Part shown: one piece after another, positions 17,518 to 26,528 of the stretch
Layout of the letters: the number at the start of each line of letters is the position of its first letter
How positions within the stretch are numbered: position 1 is the stretch's first letter
Position numbers and translations under genes: made by a program
NCBI GenBank assembly: GCA_947074345.1
Contig: CAMTPH010000005.1
Span: 1-56,447 of the forward strand
Direction: 5' to 3'
DNA from: an uncultured Bacteroides sp.
GTDB lineage: Bacteria > Bacteroidota > Bacteroidia > Bacteroidales > Bacteroidaceae
DNA: 56,447 bases
The notes under the pieces: model-generated
Database searches by the model: none
Told to the model about the DNA's origin: nothing
What the model saw: only the letters and a program-made list of their open reading frames with translations

Positions 17518-19236
17518 TTAAATAGTATCCAACTTATGTATATGACTTCCGTCTTCAGTATATAGATGTACAGCGCAAGCCATACAAGGGTCGAATGAGT
17601 GAATAGTACGTATGATTTCGAGCGGAGCTGTAGCATCGTATACTGGTACACCGATTAATGAGGCTTCAAAAGCAGAGCGTTGTCCTTTAGGATCGCGTGG
17701 CGAACCATTCCAAGTTGTAGGAACTACCATCTGATAACGTTTTACCTTTTCATCTTCTATATCTACATAGTGCGCTACCATGCCACGAGGAGCTTCACAT
17801 ACAGCATATCCTTGTGCTTTTTTAGGCCATGTTTTGGGTTCCCAATAGAAACCGTTAAACATGCGGTCATCACCACCTTTAATGTTTTTTACTAGCTGTC
17901 CATAGAAGTCACTCATCCATTCAGAAACTAATGTAGCTTCCATAGCACGACCAAGTATGCGACCAATAACAGAGTATAATACATCTGTATCTGCATTCAG
18001 TTTCTTTAAGCATCTATTTGTCAAATCGACTATAGGTTCATTGCCAGCAGCATAGTTAACAATACATCTAGCTAATGGTCCTACCTCCATTGCCATACCT
18101 TTGTATCGTGGAGTCTTTATCCAACTGTATGGCTCGTCATGATTAAGGTAATCATAAGGAGGCGTTTTGCCTGTATAGTTTAGAATTGTTTCGCCAACAG
18201 ATGGGTGCAGTCCCACATCTTTGCCTTGCGGATAGTCATACCATGCATTGTTTACATACTCAACCAATCCATCCATTGCCATCGGATCAAATTCTTCTAC
18301 ACGACTTAAGTTTCTATCGGTAACTATACCTCGCTTCATCATGTACGAATTCAAATCACCAAAATGAGTCATCGGGAAGTCACCACCAGCGATGTAGTTT
18401 CTTAAACCACCACCTACTTTTGTCCATTCAGGATAGTAAGAAGCGATAGCGAGTACATCGGGCAAATAAACTTGCTTAATAAAAATCTCGGCCTGTTGAA
18501 TAATTTGGTTTACCCAGCTCAATCGGTCTATGTTAATCGCATTTGGACCATCTACATTGATGGCACAAGCCATACCACCTACCAAGAAGTTAGGATGCGG
18601 ATTCTTTCCTCCAAATATCGTCTGTATTCTTACAATCTCTTTTTGGATTTCGAGAGCCTCTAAATAATGTCCTAATGCAACAAGATTGACTGCAGGAGGA
18701 AGTTTATATTCAGGATGTCCCCAATAGCCGTTAGAGAATAGGGTGAGTTTGTTAGACTCTACGTACTTCTTTACTGTATTTTGTACATCGGTGAAGTATC
18801 CGATTGAGTTTTTAGGCCATGCTGATAAGCTTTGTGCTATGGCGGCTGCCTCTTTAGGGTCGGCTTTGAGTGCGCTCATCACATCTACCCAGTCTAACGC
18901 TTGCAATTGGTAGAAGTGCGTAATATGATCTTGCATAGTTAATGCACCAAGCATGAGGTTTCTAACCATTTCTGCATTAGGTGGTACAACTATATTGAGT
19001 GCATTCTCAACAGCACGCACTGATACTAGTGAGTGCATTGAAGTACAAACACCACACACTCTTCCTACAAATGCCCATACATCTCGAGGATCTCTATTTT
19101 GAACGATAATCTCTATGCCTCTAACCATAGTACCGGTGCTATAAGCATCAGTAATCATACCGTTATCAATATCTGCTTCTATTCTTAAGTGCCCTTCTAT
19201 TCTGGTTACAGGGTCAACTACTACTCTTTTTGTCAT
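17518..19236 (-). CDS. hyaB: [NiFe] hydrogenase large subunit (group 1)
   Basis: 572 residues containing the Ni-Fe(CN)2CO active site. The N-terminal ligand motif RVCGVC has Cys61 and Cys64, and the C-terminal motif DPCMACAVH has Cys551 and Cys554; cleavage after His557 would release a 15-residue peptide. It oxidises H2 on the periplasmic face, carried out by the Tat signal of HyaA. The ORF track begins at 19245 with TTG; the ATG at 19236 (MTKRVVVDP) is the conventional start, since VVDPVTRIEGH is the conserved N-terminus of the family. All key ligands are present, so it should be active. Confidence 0.97.
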   Translation of the reverse strand: MTKRVVVDPVTRIEGHLRIEADIDNGMITDAYSTGTMVRGIEIIVQNRDPRDVWAFVGRVCGVCTSMHSLVSVRAVENALNIVVPPNAEMVRNLMLGALTMQDHITHFYQLQALDWVDVMSALKADPKEAAAIAQSLSAWPKNSIGYFTDVQNTVKKYVESNKLTLFSNGYWGHPEYKLPPAVNLVALGHYLEALEIQKEIVRIQTIFGGKNPHPNFLVGGMACAINVDGPNAINIDRLSWVNQIIQQAEIFIKQVYLPDVLAIASYYPEWTKVGGGLRNYIAGGDFPMTHFGDLNSYMMKRGIVTDRNLSRVEEFDPMAMDGLVEYVNNAWYDYPQGKDVGLHPSVGETILNYTGKTPPYDYLNHDEPYSWIKTPRYKGMAMEVGPLARCIVNYAAGNEPIVDLTNRCLKKLNADTDVLYSVIGRILGRAMEATLVSEWMSDFYGQLVKNIKGGDDRMFNGFYWEPKTWPKKAQGYAVCEAPRGMVAHYVDIEDEKVKRYQMVVPTTWNGSPRDPKGQRSAFEASLIGVPVYDATAPLEIIRTIHSFDPCMACAVHLYTEDGSHIHKLDTI

Positions 19237-19264
19237 AATATTCAATTAGCGGTTATTAAATTGA

Positions 19265-20503
19265 TTACTTAGGCTGATCAGCCGGTGGATTAGGATCTTG
19301 ATTTCTCATGTACTTTAATTGATCTACTCTGATCTCATCAATCTTCTTTTCCAAGTTTACAATTCTATCATTAAGATCATTGTCAGTCTTTTCGCTATCA
19401 TCTTTGTTGAGGCTTGTATCATCCATCTGATTTTTGATGAGCTTACGTTTAACAACATTGGTCACAATGCCATGAGCAGTTACTCCAGCTAATGCAACTA
19501 CACCCAAACCAACACCAATATCGGTAGCTGTAACGCTAGCGCCAATACCTGTAATAGATGGTAAGGTATGATATAGTGGCTCTTTATCCCAGAAGTTTGG
19601 TTCGGCACAGCCAATACAACCATGTCCCGATTGAATGGGATAGCTTACATTGTTATTCCACTTAATGATACCGCACGAGTTGTAAGTGTTAGGACCTTTA
19701 CATCCCATCTTGTATAAACAATATCCTTTTTTAGCATTTTCATCATCAAACGACTCAACAAACAAACCTGCATCATAGCATGGGCGGCGATAACATGTAT
19801 CATGAATACGACGACCATAAAATACTTTAGGTCTACCTTGATTGTCAAGTTCGGGAAGCTTATCGAAGGTTACATAATAAGATATAACGCCTGCCATAAC
19901 ATCGGCAATAGGAGGACAACCTTGTACATTGACTACTGGTTTACCAGGATGCAACTTGTGTACAGGTTTAGCTTTGGTTGGATTAGGATAAGCAGCTTGT
20001 ATACACCCTGAACTTGCACAGTTACCCCATGCAATGATTGCGGCAGCTCCTTTGGCTCCTTCATTAAAAACATCTAAAGCGCTATTGCCCGCTATTGTAC
20101 AATAACCAGGATTTCCTGTTGGTACGGCACCTTCAACTACCATTATATATTTGCCATAATTCTCTTCCATAGCTTGCTTTCTTACCGCTTCAGCTTGTTC
20201 GCCGGCAGCAGCCATGAGCGTATCGGTATAGTCAAGAGATATTAACTCGAATAGAATCTCTTGAATAACAGGATGTGAAGCTCTGATGAATGATTCGCTG
20301 CAGCAAGTACACTCTTGGAAGTGATACCAGATAACGACAGGCTTAGGATTCTTTTCAAACTCTTCAACCATTTTGGCTACACCAGTTGAGCTTAACCCTA
20401 ACATACCACCCATCAATCCACAGAACTTAAGGAATTGTCTTCTCGAATATCCCTTATCTGTTAGCTCTTGATAGAAAGTTTTAGTCTTCTTTTTCATACT
20501 CAT
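19265..20503 (-). CDS. hyaA: [NiFe] hydrogenase small subunit, six-Cys (O2-tolerant) type, Tat substrate
   Basis: 412 residues. The N-terminus carries a twin-arginine signal, YSRRQFLKF (residues 19-27), before a hydrophobic stretch. The proximal cluster region has CTCC (Cys65, 67, 68), NCASSGC (Cys162, 167) and QGC (Cys196): six cysteines, as in E. coli Hyd-1, where standard enzymes have Gly at two of these places. His234/Cys237/Cys262/Cys268 are distal-cluster ligands, and Cys277/296/299 are medial. A membrane helix (about 328-352) is followed by a 60-residue charged tail with a heptad-like stretch. It passes electrons from HyaB to HyaC. It follows hypE by 18 bases. Confidence 0.96.
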   Translation of the reverse strand: MSMKKKTKTFYQELTDKGYSRRQFLKFCGLMGGMLGLSSTGVAKMVEEFEKNPKPVVIWYHFQECTCCSESFIRASHPVIQEILFELISLDYTDTLMAAAGEQAEAVRKQAMEENYGKYIMVVEGAVPTGNPGYCTIAGNSALDVFNEGAKGAAAIIAWGNCASSGCIQAAYPNPTKAKPVHKLHPGKPVVNVQGCPPIADVMAGVISYYVTFDKLPELDNQGRPKVFYGRRIHDTCYRRPCYDAGLFVESFDDENAKKGYCLYKMGCKGPNTYNSCGIIKWNNNVSYPIQSGHGCIGCAEPNFWDKEPLYHTLPSITGIGASVTATDIGVGLGVVALAGVTAHGIVTNVVKRKLIKNQMDDTSLNKDDSEKTDNDLNDRIVNLEKKIDEIRVDQLKYMRNQDPNPPADQPK

Positions 20504-20521
20504 ATTATTAATGTTTACCTG

Positions 20522-21565
20522 TTAGCAAATTCTTGGTAGCTGCTCTCCGCTCATCATCTCAATAATTCTTTTATTGCCAAAGGATCCTTTTAAATAAACC
20601 ACATCATTCAGTGTATCAATAACCTTTCCTATAATTTGTGCATCATTACCATGTTTACTATTTCTAATAATATCGAGTGCTTGTTGTGCATATTCATTCT
20701 CAACAAACACCAACAGAATCCCTTCGTTTGCCATGTACAATGGATCCATTCCTAATAATTCGCAAGCAGCATTAACTCCCTCGCTAATGGGGAGTGCCTC
20801 TTCTTCTATTTCGATATTCACCTTGGCAGTTTGAGCAATTTCGTTTAACGTACTCGATAAACCACCTCTTGTGGGGTCTCTCAATACATGAATTTGATCG
20901 GGTATCTCCGACATCAAGTTACCCACTATATCATTCAAAGAAGCAGTATCGCTTTTCACATCAGTTTCAAAACCGAGGTTGTTTCTGGTCGATAGAATAC
21001 AAGTGCCATGTTCTCCAATCTGGCCGGTTACGATTATAACATCATTTAACTTGACTTTGTTGGGTGAGATGGATATATTTTTTTGAATTACGCCTATTCC
21101 CGAAGTATTGATATATAATTGATTACCTCTGTTTCTCTCTATGACTTTCGTATCGCCTGTTACGATGTATATACCTGCCTTTTTTGCTGCTTGAGCCATT
21201 GAACGAACAATTTCTATTAGATCTTTAATTGGGAACCCCTCTTCAATGATAAATCCAGCCGATAGATATTTAGGGATAGCTCCACTACATAAGAGGTCGT
21301 TTACCGTTCCATTGATAGCTAATTCGCCAATATTACCACCCGGAAAGAACAAAGGGTCGACAACGAACGAATCGGTGGTGAAAGCTATTTTATTGCCCTC
21401 TAATGTTATCTGTGCACTATCGTGTTCTTGCTCTAAATACTCATTCTTAAAGTATTTATAGAAGATAGAACTAATGAGCTGCTGTGTAAGCTTGCCACCT
21501 CCTCCATGTGCCAACTGTATGGTGTCATGGTTGTATATAGGCATTGCGCATTGAATAGGTATCAT
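20522..21565 (-). CDS. hypE: Hydrogenase maturation protein HypE
   Basis: 347 residues of the PurM/AIR-synthase-like fold. GGGGKLTQQL near the N-terminus and DPTRGGL are family motifs, and the protein ends in PRIC, whose terminal Cys is carbamoylated by HypF and dehydrated to thiocyanate. It donates cyanide ligands for the active-site iron via the HypCD complex. Start: MIPIQCAMPIYN, with the internal Met8 as the alternative. It lies 12 bases after hypD and 18 bases before hyaA, inside the operon. Confidence 0.96.
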   Translation of the reverse strand: MIPIQCAMPIYNHDTIQLAHGGGGKLTQQLISSIFYKYFKNEYLEQEHDSAQITLEGNKIAFTTDSFVVDPLFFPGGNIGELAINGTVNDLLCSGAIPKYLSAGFIIEEGFPIKDLIEIVRSMAQAAKKAGIYIVTGDTKVIERNRGNQLYINTSGIGVIQKNISISPNKVKLNDVIIVTGQIGEHGTCILSTRNNLGFETDVKSDTASLNDIVGNLMSEIPDQIHVLRDPTRGGLSSTLNEIAQTAKVNIEIEEEALPISEGVNAACELLGMDPLYMANEGILLVFVENEYAQQALDIIRNSKHGNDAQIIGKVIDTLNDVVYLKGSFGNKRIIEMMSGEQLPRIC

Positions 21566-21577
21566 GTTATATTGAGT

Positions 21578-22666
21578 TTAAATATGTTTTTGATATCGAT
21601 AGTATGCAGCGCACACTCCTTCTGATGACACCATAGGCGCACCAAGAGGCAATTCGGGTTTACAGCTAAAACCGAAGTAGGGACAGTCTTTGGGGCTTGC
21701 AATGCCTTTCATTATTTCACCAACTATGCAAGGCTCTTTTTGAATAACTGTTGGCTTCTCTTGATTGAACCTAATACAAGCGTCAAGATGTGCATACTCT
21801 TTGCGAAGTTTAAAACCGGTTGATGGTATATATCCTAATCCACGCCAACCTTGATTGGCTATTTCAAATATTGTTTCTAGCACCTCTTTTGCTTTGGCAT
21901 TACCATTGTCAGATACAATCCGTGCATATGGGTTTTCTACTGTAAAGCGATTATTTTCTAACTGCTTGATGTTTGTATAAATGCCGAGCAGTATATCGAC
22001 GGGCTCAAATCCGGTTACGGTAAATGGTATTTTATATTTTTGTGCCATTCTTTTATAATCACTCAATCCGGTTATTGCACATACATGACCGGCAGCAAGT
22101 ATTCCGTTTACTTCAAAGTCGGGCAAACCACACATATGTTCAATAATGGGTGGAACAGCAAATAATGCAGTTAGCAGTGATAGATTCTTGATATTCTGTT
22201 TCTCTATCTCTAATACTACCTGTCCGTGTATAGGGGCGGTTGTTTCGAAGCCAATAGCAAACAGTACGATTTCTTTCTGCGGATTATCATTTGCTATTTG
22301 AATGGCATCAAGCGGTGAATAAATGGTTCTGATATCTGCTCCCATTGATTTAGCAGTCAGTAAATCGTGTTTACTGCCCGGTACTCGTAGCATATCACCA
22401 AATGAGAGTATAATAACATTTTTGTTTAGTGCTAAATCTATTGCTGTATCAATCGTTTTTTGTGGTGTAACGCATACGGGGCAACCTGGTCCATGAATGA
22501 TTTTTATCTCGTTAGGAAGCATCTCTTCCAAGTTGTATTTAGCTATGGCATGAGACTGACCTCCACAAACGTCCATAATCTTCCATGGTTGTGTTGTTAT
22601 ATGATGTATGGCATCAATAATTCGTTTGCCATATTCAGCACTTCTATATGGATTCTCCGCTTTCAT
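21578..22666 (-). CDS. hypD: Hydrogenase maturation protein HypD
   Basis: 362 residues with the HypD motifs CGGQSHAI near residue 33, HGPGCPVCVTP near 58 and the FAIGFETTAP block, plus C-terminal cysteines that hold the [4Fe-4S] cluster. It is the scaffold on which Fe(CN)2CO is assembled together with HypC. Its ATG overlaps the hypC stop codon by four bases, so the two are translationally coupled, which suits their tight complex. Confidence 0.96.
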   Translation of the reverse strand: MKAENPYRSAEYGKRIIDAIHHITTQPWKIMDVCGGQSHAIAKYNLEEMLPNEIKIIHGPGCPVCVTPQKTIDTAIDLALNKNVIILSFGDMLRVPGSKHDLLTAKSMGADIRTIYSPLDAIQIANDNPQKEIVLFAIGFETTAPIHGQVVLEIEKQNIKNLSLLTALFAVPPIIEHMCGLPDFEVNGILAAGHVCAITGLSDYKRMAQKYKIPFTVTGFEPVDILLGIYTNIKQLENNRFTVENPYARIVSDNGNAKAKEVLETIFEIANQGWRGLGYIPSTGFKLRKEYAHLDACIRFNQEKPTVIQKEPCIVGEIMKGIASPKDCPYFGFSCKPELPLGAPMVSSEGVCAAYYRYQKHI

Positions 22667-22902
22667 AGTTTTAGATCTAACCGATCTACTTTGTTTAAAG
22701 CTTCTACGGTAAGTCGAGCCTCTTCCTCATCGATTACCGATATAGCCATTCCCGCATGAGCCAATACATAATCTCCCTCTTTGGCTTCTACCCATGCCAC
22801 ACAGATTTCTTTGGTGATACCTCCAAAATCAACTATTGCATAAGTTATTATATCTTGTGGATTGATAAGTTGAACGACTCTTCCTGGTATTGCTAAACAC
22901 AT
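22663..22902 (-). CDS. hypC: Hydrogenase maturation chaperone HypC
   Basis: 79 residues beginning MCLAIPGRV; the Cys after the initiator Met is the essential iron-carrier residue, and the HAGMAI block is also conserved. It forms the Fe(CN)2CO assembly complex with HypD and delivers the group to the large-subunit precursor. It is the first gene of the hydrogenase operon. The start codon is only 15 bases from an inverted repeat shared with hypF. Confidence 0.95.
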   Translation of the reverse strand: MCLAIPGRVVQLINPQDIITYAIVDFGGITKEICVAWVEAKEGDYVLAHAGMAISVIDEEEARLTVEALNKVDRLDLKL

Positions 22903-22916
22903 ATATTCTTAATTTC

Positions 22917-22954
22917 TATATTGAACAAACTGTGTTAAATGTTTGTTCAATATA
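22917..22954. promoter_or_regulatory. Inverted repeat in the hypC/hypF divergent promoter region
   Basis: Perfect 14-bp arms TATATTGAACAAAC and GTTTGTTCAATATA are separated by 10 bases. The repeat nearly fills the 83-bp gap between the two divergent hydrogenase operons. Neither side has a good TAnnTTTG element. It is a likely operator for both operons; the Crp/Fnr-family gene next to hypB is a candidate regulator, but this is inference. Confidence 0.6.
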
Positions 22955-22985
22955 ATTAATACTTGTTTGATAAAATTATCTAATA

Positions 22986-25271
22986 ATGCTCAGGCAATAT
23001 GAAATAACCATCAACGGACTAGTGCAGGGCGTTGGGTTCAGACCATTTATATATAGACTTGCTCACGATTTAAACCTATGCGGAACAGTAGCAAACAACA
23101 CATCAGGAGTATTGATTCAATTGCAATCTACTGTAGATGAGAAAGATGTATTCATTGATAGGATACAAAGAGAGAAACCGCAGATATCAGAGATAACCCA
23201 AATCAACATACAAGAGACTATATTAAATGCGCAGTTTCATCAATTTATAATTGCAGCTAGCAATCATTCATCTCACGATATAACGAGGATTAGTCCTGAC
23301 ATTGCTATTTGTCAACAATGCTTGAATGATTATCATCATCAGCCGCACCGTATCAATTACCCGTTTACCAATTGCACGTATTGCGGTCCTCGATTCTCTA
23401 TTGTTCAGTCTATCCCATACGATCGTCCTTTTACTACGATGAGCGATTTTAAGATGTGTGATATTTGTAAGGATGAATATAAAGATGTGTCAGATAGACG
23501 ATTTCATGCACAACCCATTGCTTGCAATCATTGTGGGCCTTCATATGTTGCCTATTGTAAAGTAGGCGATGAATTAAACGAGATAACTGATTATCGTTTG
23601 ATTGTAGATAAGATAGTCGATGTGCTTAACCATGGTGGTATAGTTGCATTAAAAGGAGTAGGTGGTTTTAATTGGTTGGTCGATGCTTCCAATGATTTGG
23701 CTGTACGAAGATTGCGTGAGTTGAAACGGCGTTATGCCAAACCATTTGCTATAATGTGCGCTGATGAAGAGTGGATAAAGGATAATATGTATGTTAGCCA
23801 AACTGAAAGGAACGAACTTCATTCTTGGCGAAGAGCCATCGTATTGCTAAATGAGAAGACGAAACTATCAGAACAGATTAATGGTAGTTTAGGGACTGTT
23901 GGCGTAATGCTTCCTTATTTGCCCATTCATTATGAACTATTCGAGAAAAGTGGATTGAAAGCAATAGTCATTACGAGTGCCAACAAGAGTGGTGAACCAA
24001 TGCTTCGCGATAATGATGAGGCTAAAGAGTATCTGATAGAACACTCTGATTTATACGTTGAGCACAACCGAACAATATACAATCGAGTAGACGACTCGGT
24101 GGTGCGTGTTATTGATGATAAAGCACAAGTCATGCGAAGAGCACGTGGCTATGCACCCGAACCGATTATTAATGTAGACTCAGTGGATGGCGGATTGGCT
24201 TTTGGTGCCGAGATGACTGCTGTTCTTGCTTTAGGTATCGGTCATCAGATATTGATGAGTCAGTATATAGGCGATTTATCAGACTATGAAGTTTATGAAG
24301 CCTACAAAGATACTCTTCAGCGTTTATCATCTTTATTTAAGTTCACGCCTCGTTATTTAGTTTGCGATAGTCATCCTCAATATTTATCATCCAAACTGGC
24401 TATGCAAATGGCCAAGGATAAAGGGCTACCATTGTATCAAGTGCAACATCATCATGCTCATGCCGTATCGGTTATGGTAGAATATGGGTTGACTGAAGAG
24501 TGTTTGGCACTATCGATGGATGGAGTAGGGTATGGCACAGATGGACAGAGTTGGGGATGTGAAGTTTTAGCCTGCGACCGTACTCAGTTTGACAGACTGA
24601 CTCATTTGCCTTATGTGTCGTTGCCGGGAGGCGATAAAGCAGCCAAAGAGTGTTGGCGTATGGCTGCTAGTTATCACTATTCACTTTATGGTTCGTTAGA
24701 GTATTTACCGCAACCATTGATAAACGAGATAGGCGAAGAGAAGATAAATCAGTTGGAACGACTTCTTGTTTCTCCGCTCAATAGTCATAACACTTCGTCG
24801 GCAGGGCGTTTGTTTGATGCGATTGCTGCATTGTTGGGTATCTGTTATAGTAATACTTATCAAGCAGAAGCTGCCATGAAGTTAGAACAAGCAGCGGCAT
24901 CTGCACAAAGTGATACCTGTTTATATCCGTTAGATGAAACAAAAGAGTGGGATATGAATTCTCTTTTTGATGGTATAATGAATGATATGAAGCAAGATGA
25001 AGATATAAATGTTATAGCTATGCGGTTTCATCGAAGTCTTACTGCTCAGTTGGTATCTGTCTTAGAAAGATATATTAAAAAGACTGGTTTGCAAAAAGTG
25101 TTGTTGACAGGAGGTGTATTTCAAAACAGATTGCTCTCTGAGTTGTTGATTAAAGAGATAAAGGCACGCGGATGGATGGTCTATTATCCAACAATAATCC
25201 CTTGCAATGATGGGGGAATTGCCGTTGGACAGTTGGGTGTTGTATCGGCATTGTTAAATCAAAAAACATAA
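22986..25271 (+). CDS. hypF: Carbamoyltransferase HypF
   Basis: 761 residues with the full domain order: N-terminal acylphosphatase-like (1-90, with GLVQGVGFRPF), zinc fingers (CQQC, CTYC, CDIC and CNHC pairs, about 105-190), YrdC-like domain (about 200-385) and Kae1-like carbamoyltransferase domain (HHHAHAVSVM near 490, then a GDGVGYG-like MDGVGYGTDG). It activates carbamoyl phosphate and carbamoylates HypE to make cyanide ligands. It is the first gene of the plus-strand maturation operon. Confidence 0.96.
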   Translation: MLRQYEITINGLVQGVGFRPFIYRLAHDLNLCGTVANNTSGVLIQLQSTVDEKDVFIDRIQREKPQISEITQINIQETILNAQFHQFIIAASNHSSHDITRISPDIAICQQCLNDYHHQPHRINYPFTNCTYCGPRFSIVQSIPYDRPFTTMSDFKMCDICKDEYKDVSDRRFHAQPIACNHCGPSYVAYCKVGDELNEITDYRLIVDKIVDVLNHGGIVALKGVGGFNWLVDASNDLAVRRLRELKRRYAKPFAIMCADEEWIKDNMYVSQTERNELHSWRRAIVLLNEKTKLSEQINGSLGTVGVMLPYLPIHYELFEKSGLKAIVITSANKSGEPMLRDNDEAKEYLIEHSDLYVEHNRTIYNRVDDSVVRVIDDKAQVMRRARGYAPEPIINVDSVDGGLAFGAEMTAVLALGIGHQILMSQYIGDLSDYEVYEAYKDTLQRLSSLFKFTPRYLVCDSHPQYLSSKLAMQMAKDKGLPLYQVQHHHAHAVSVMVEYGLTEECLALSMDGVGYGTDGQSWGCEVLACDRTQFDRLTHLPYVSLPGGDKAAKECWRMAASYHYSLYGSLEYLPQPLINEIGEEKINQLERLLVSPLNSHNTSSAGRLFDAIAALLGICYSNTYQAEAAMKLEQAAASAQSDTCLYPLDETKEWDMNSLFDGIMNDMKQDEDINVIAMRFHRSLTAQLVSVLERYIKKTGLQKVLLTGGVFQNRLLSELLIKEIKARGWMVYYPTIIPCNDGGIAVGQLGVVSALLNQKT

Positions 25272-25275
25272 GAGT

Positions 25276-25626
25276 ATGCACGAACTATCCATAGCTATGA
25301 GTATAGCCGATTTAGCTCTCGATGAGGCTCGCAAAGCAAATGCACTGAAAATAAAAGAGATTGAAATAGAAGTGGGTGAGTGGGCAGGTGTAGATTGTGA
25401 TTCGTTGATGTTTTCGCTAGATGCTATATTAAAATCTGAACCCTCATTGAAGGAGACAGTAGTAAACTTACATAAGTTGCAACCAATCATGCATTGTGAT
25501 GGTTGTGGACAAAATTTTAAACCGGATGTTCAGTATATCATGCAATGTCCAAATTGCGACTCCGAGCAGATAACTCTTTTGCAAGGCAGAGAGTTATCAC
25601 TCAAATCGCTTTTGATAGACGATTAA
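25276..25626 (+). CDS. hypA: Hydrogenase nickel incorporation protein HypA
   Basis: 116 residues. MHELSIAM places the nickel-binding His at position 2, and the C-terminal half has the zinc loop CDGC...CPNC. It transfers nickel with HypB to the hydrogenase large subunit. It follows the hypF stop by four bases, so translational coupling is likely. Confidence 0.95.
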   Translation: MHELSIAMSIADLALDEARKANALKIKEIEIEVGEWAGVDCDSLMFSLDAILKSEPSLKETVVNLHKLQPIMHCDGCGQNFKPDVQYIMQCPNCDSEQITLLQGRELSLKSLLIDD

Positions 25627-25647
25627 TTAACAACTAATATAACAATT

Positions 25648-26355
25648 ATGTGTACAGACGACAAGCATCACCACCATCATCATGATGAACATGGTGAACA
25701 TTCTCACAATCGGGTAATCGAGGTTAAGAAAGACATTCTATCGGTCAATCAATCCATGGCCGAACGCAATCGTGGGTACTTTGATGCCAAGAATATATGC
25801 GCTATTAATATAGTTAGTTCACCGGGATCGGGCAAGACTACTTTGCTAGAGCAAACTATACAGATGCTCAAAGACAAAGTTTCTATTACGGTTATAGAAG
25901 GCGATCAAGAAACCTCGCTCGACGCCAATCGTATTGCTGCAATGGGAATCAGTTCGTTGCAGATTAATACAGAAAACGGTTGCCATCTTGATGCATCTAT
26001 GGTAAACGATGCCGTGAAGAAAATTGCACCACAAGACAAATCGCTTCTTTTTATTGAGAATGTAGGCAACTTGGTTTGTCCCGCTATGTTCGATTTGGGC
26101 GAAGATATCAGAGTGGTGGTAGTTAGCGTAACCGAGGGCGATGATAAACCTTTGAAATATCCATATATGTTTGAAAGTGCCAATGTGTGCATTATCAATA
26201 AGATTGATTTAGCTCCTTACTTAAAGAGTAATCCTGAAATGCTGAAGAGTAATGCTTTGAAAGTAAATCATCATCTTACCGTCTTTGAAGTTTCGGCTCA
26301 AGAAGGAACAGGCATGGATAAATGGTGCGATTTTCTGTTGAATGAAGTGAAATAG
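25648..26355 (+). CDS. hypB: Hydrogenase nickel incorporation GTPase HypB
   Basis: 235 residues. The N-terminal 25 residues contain nine histidines (HHHHHH and HGEHSH), a nickel-storage tail. The GTPase core has the P-loop SSPGSGKTT, the metal-binding GCHLDA site near 115 and NKIDLAPY as the base-specificity motif. It loads nickel with HypA. The CxxCGC N-terminal site of E. coli HypB is absent; only Cys2 remains. It is the last gene of the maturation operon; array B begins 23 bases after the stop codon. Confidence 0.96.
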   Translation: MCTDDKHHHHHHDEHGEHSHNRVIEVKKDILSVNQSMAERNRGYFDAKNICAINIVSSPGSGKTTLLEQTIQMLKDKVSITVIEGDQETSLDANRIAAMGISSLQINTENGCHLDASMVNDAVKKIAPQDKSLLFIENVGNLVCPAMFDLGEDIRVVVVSVTEGDDKPLKYPYMFESANVCIINKIDLAPYLKSNPEMLKSNALKVNHHLTVFEVSAQEGTGMDKWCDFLLNEVK

Positions 26356-26378
26356 TTATATGGTTTTATGTTATGTTT

Positions 26379-26466
26379 GGTAGGTTACCTTATCTACCGT
26401 GGTGGATAAGGTAACCTAGCTTGGTAGACAAGGTAATCTACCATGCTGGATAAGGTAGTCTACCAT
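26379..26466. repeat. Array B: 22-bp-period palindromic repeats
   Basis: Four contiguous 22-base units start at 26379, 26401, 26423 and 26445. Each is a 20-bp imperfect palindrome with GGTRG/CTACC-type ends (for example GGTAGACAAGGTAATCTACC) plus a 2-base spacer (GT, TT, AT, AT). The inner core of unit 1 is the inverse of the cores of units 2-4, so units 1 and 2 can also form a long hairpin. The sequence is unrelated to array A but the architecture is identical. It lies after hypB and upstream of the Crp-family gene. Confidence 0.8.
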
Positions 26467-26516
26467 TCGTAATACAAAGCATTGATTATTAATCGTCGTA
26501 ACTCAAGAATTTTATC

Positions 26517-26524
26517 TATGTTTG
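26517..26524 (+). promoter_or_regulatory. Promoter element (TATGTTTG) of the Crp/Fnr-family gene
   Basis: A TAnnTTTG match ending four bases before the ATG at 26529, predicting a leaderless mRNA. Confidence 0.65.
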
Positions 26525-26528
26525 CGCT

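Noticed and set aside
22917-22954. hypC/hypF inverted repeat as a terminator
   Set aside because: It lies upstream of both divergent genes, so no transcript needs to end there.
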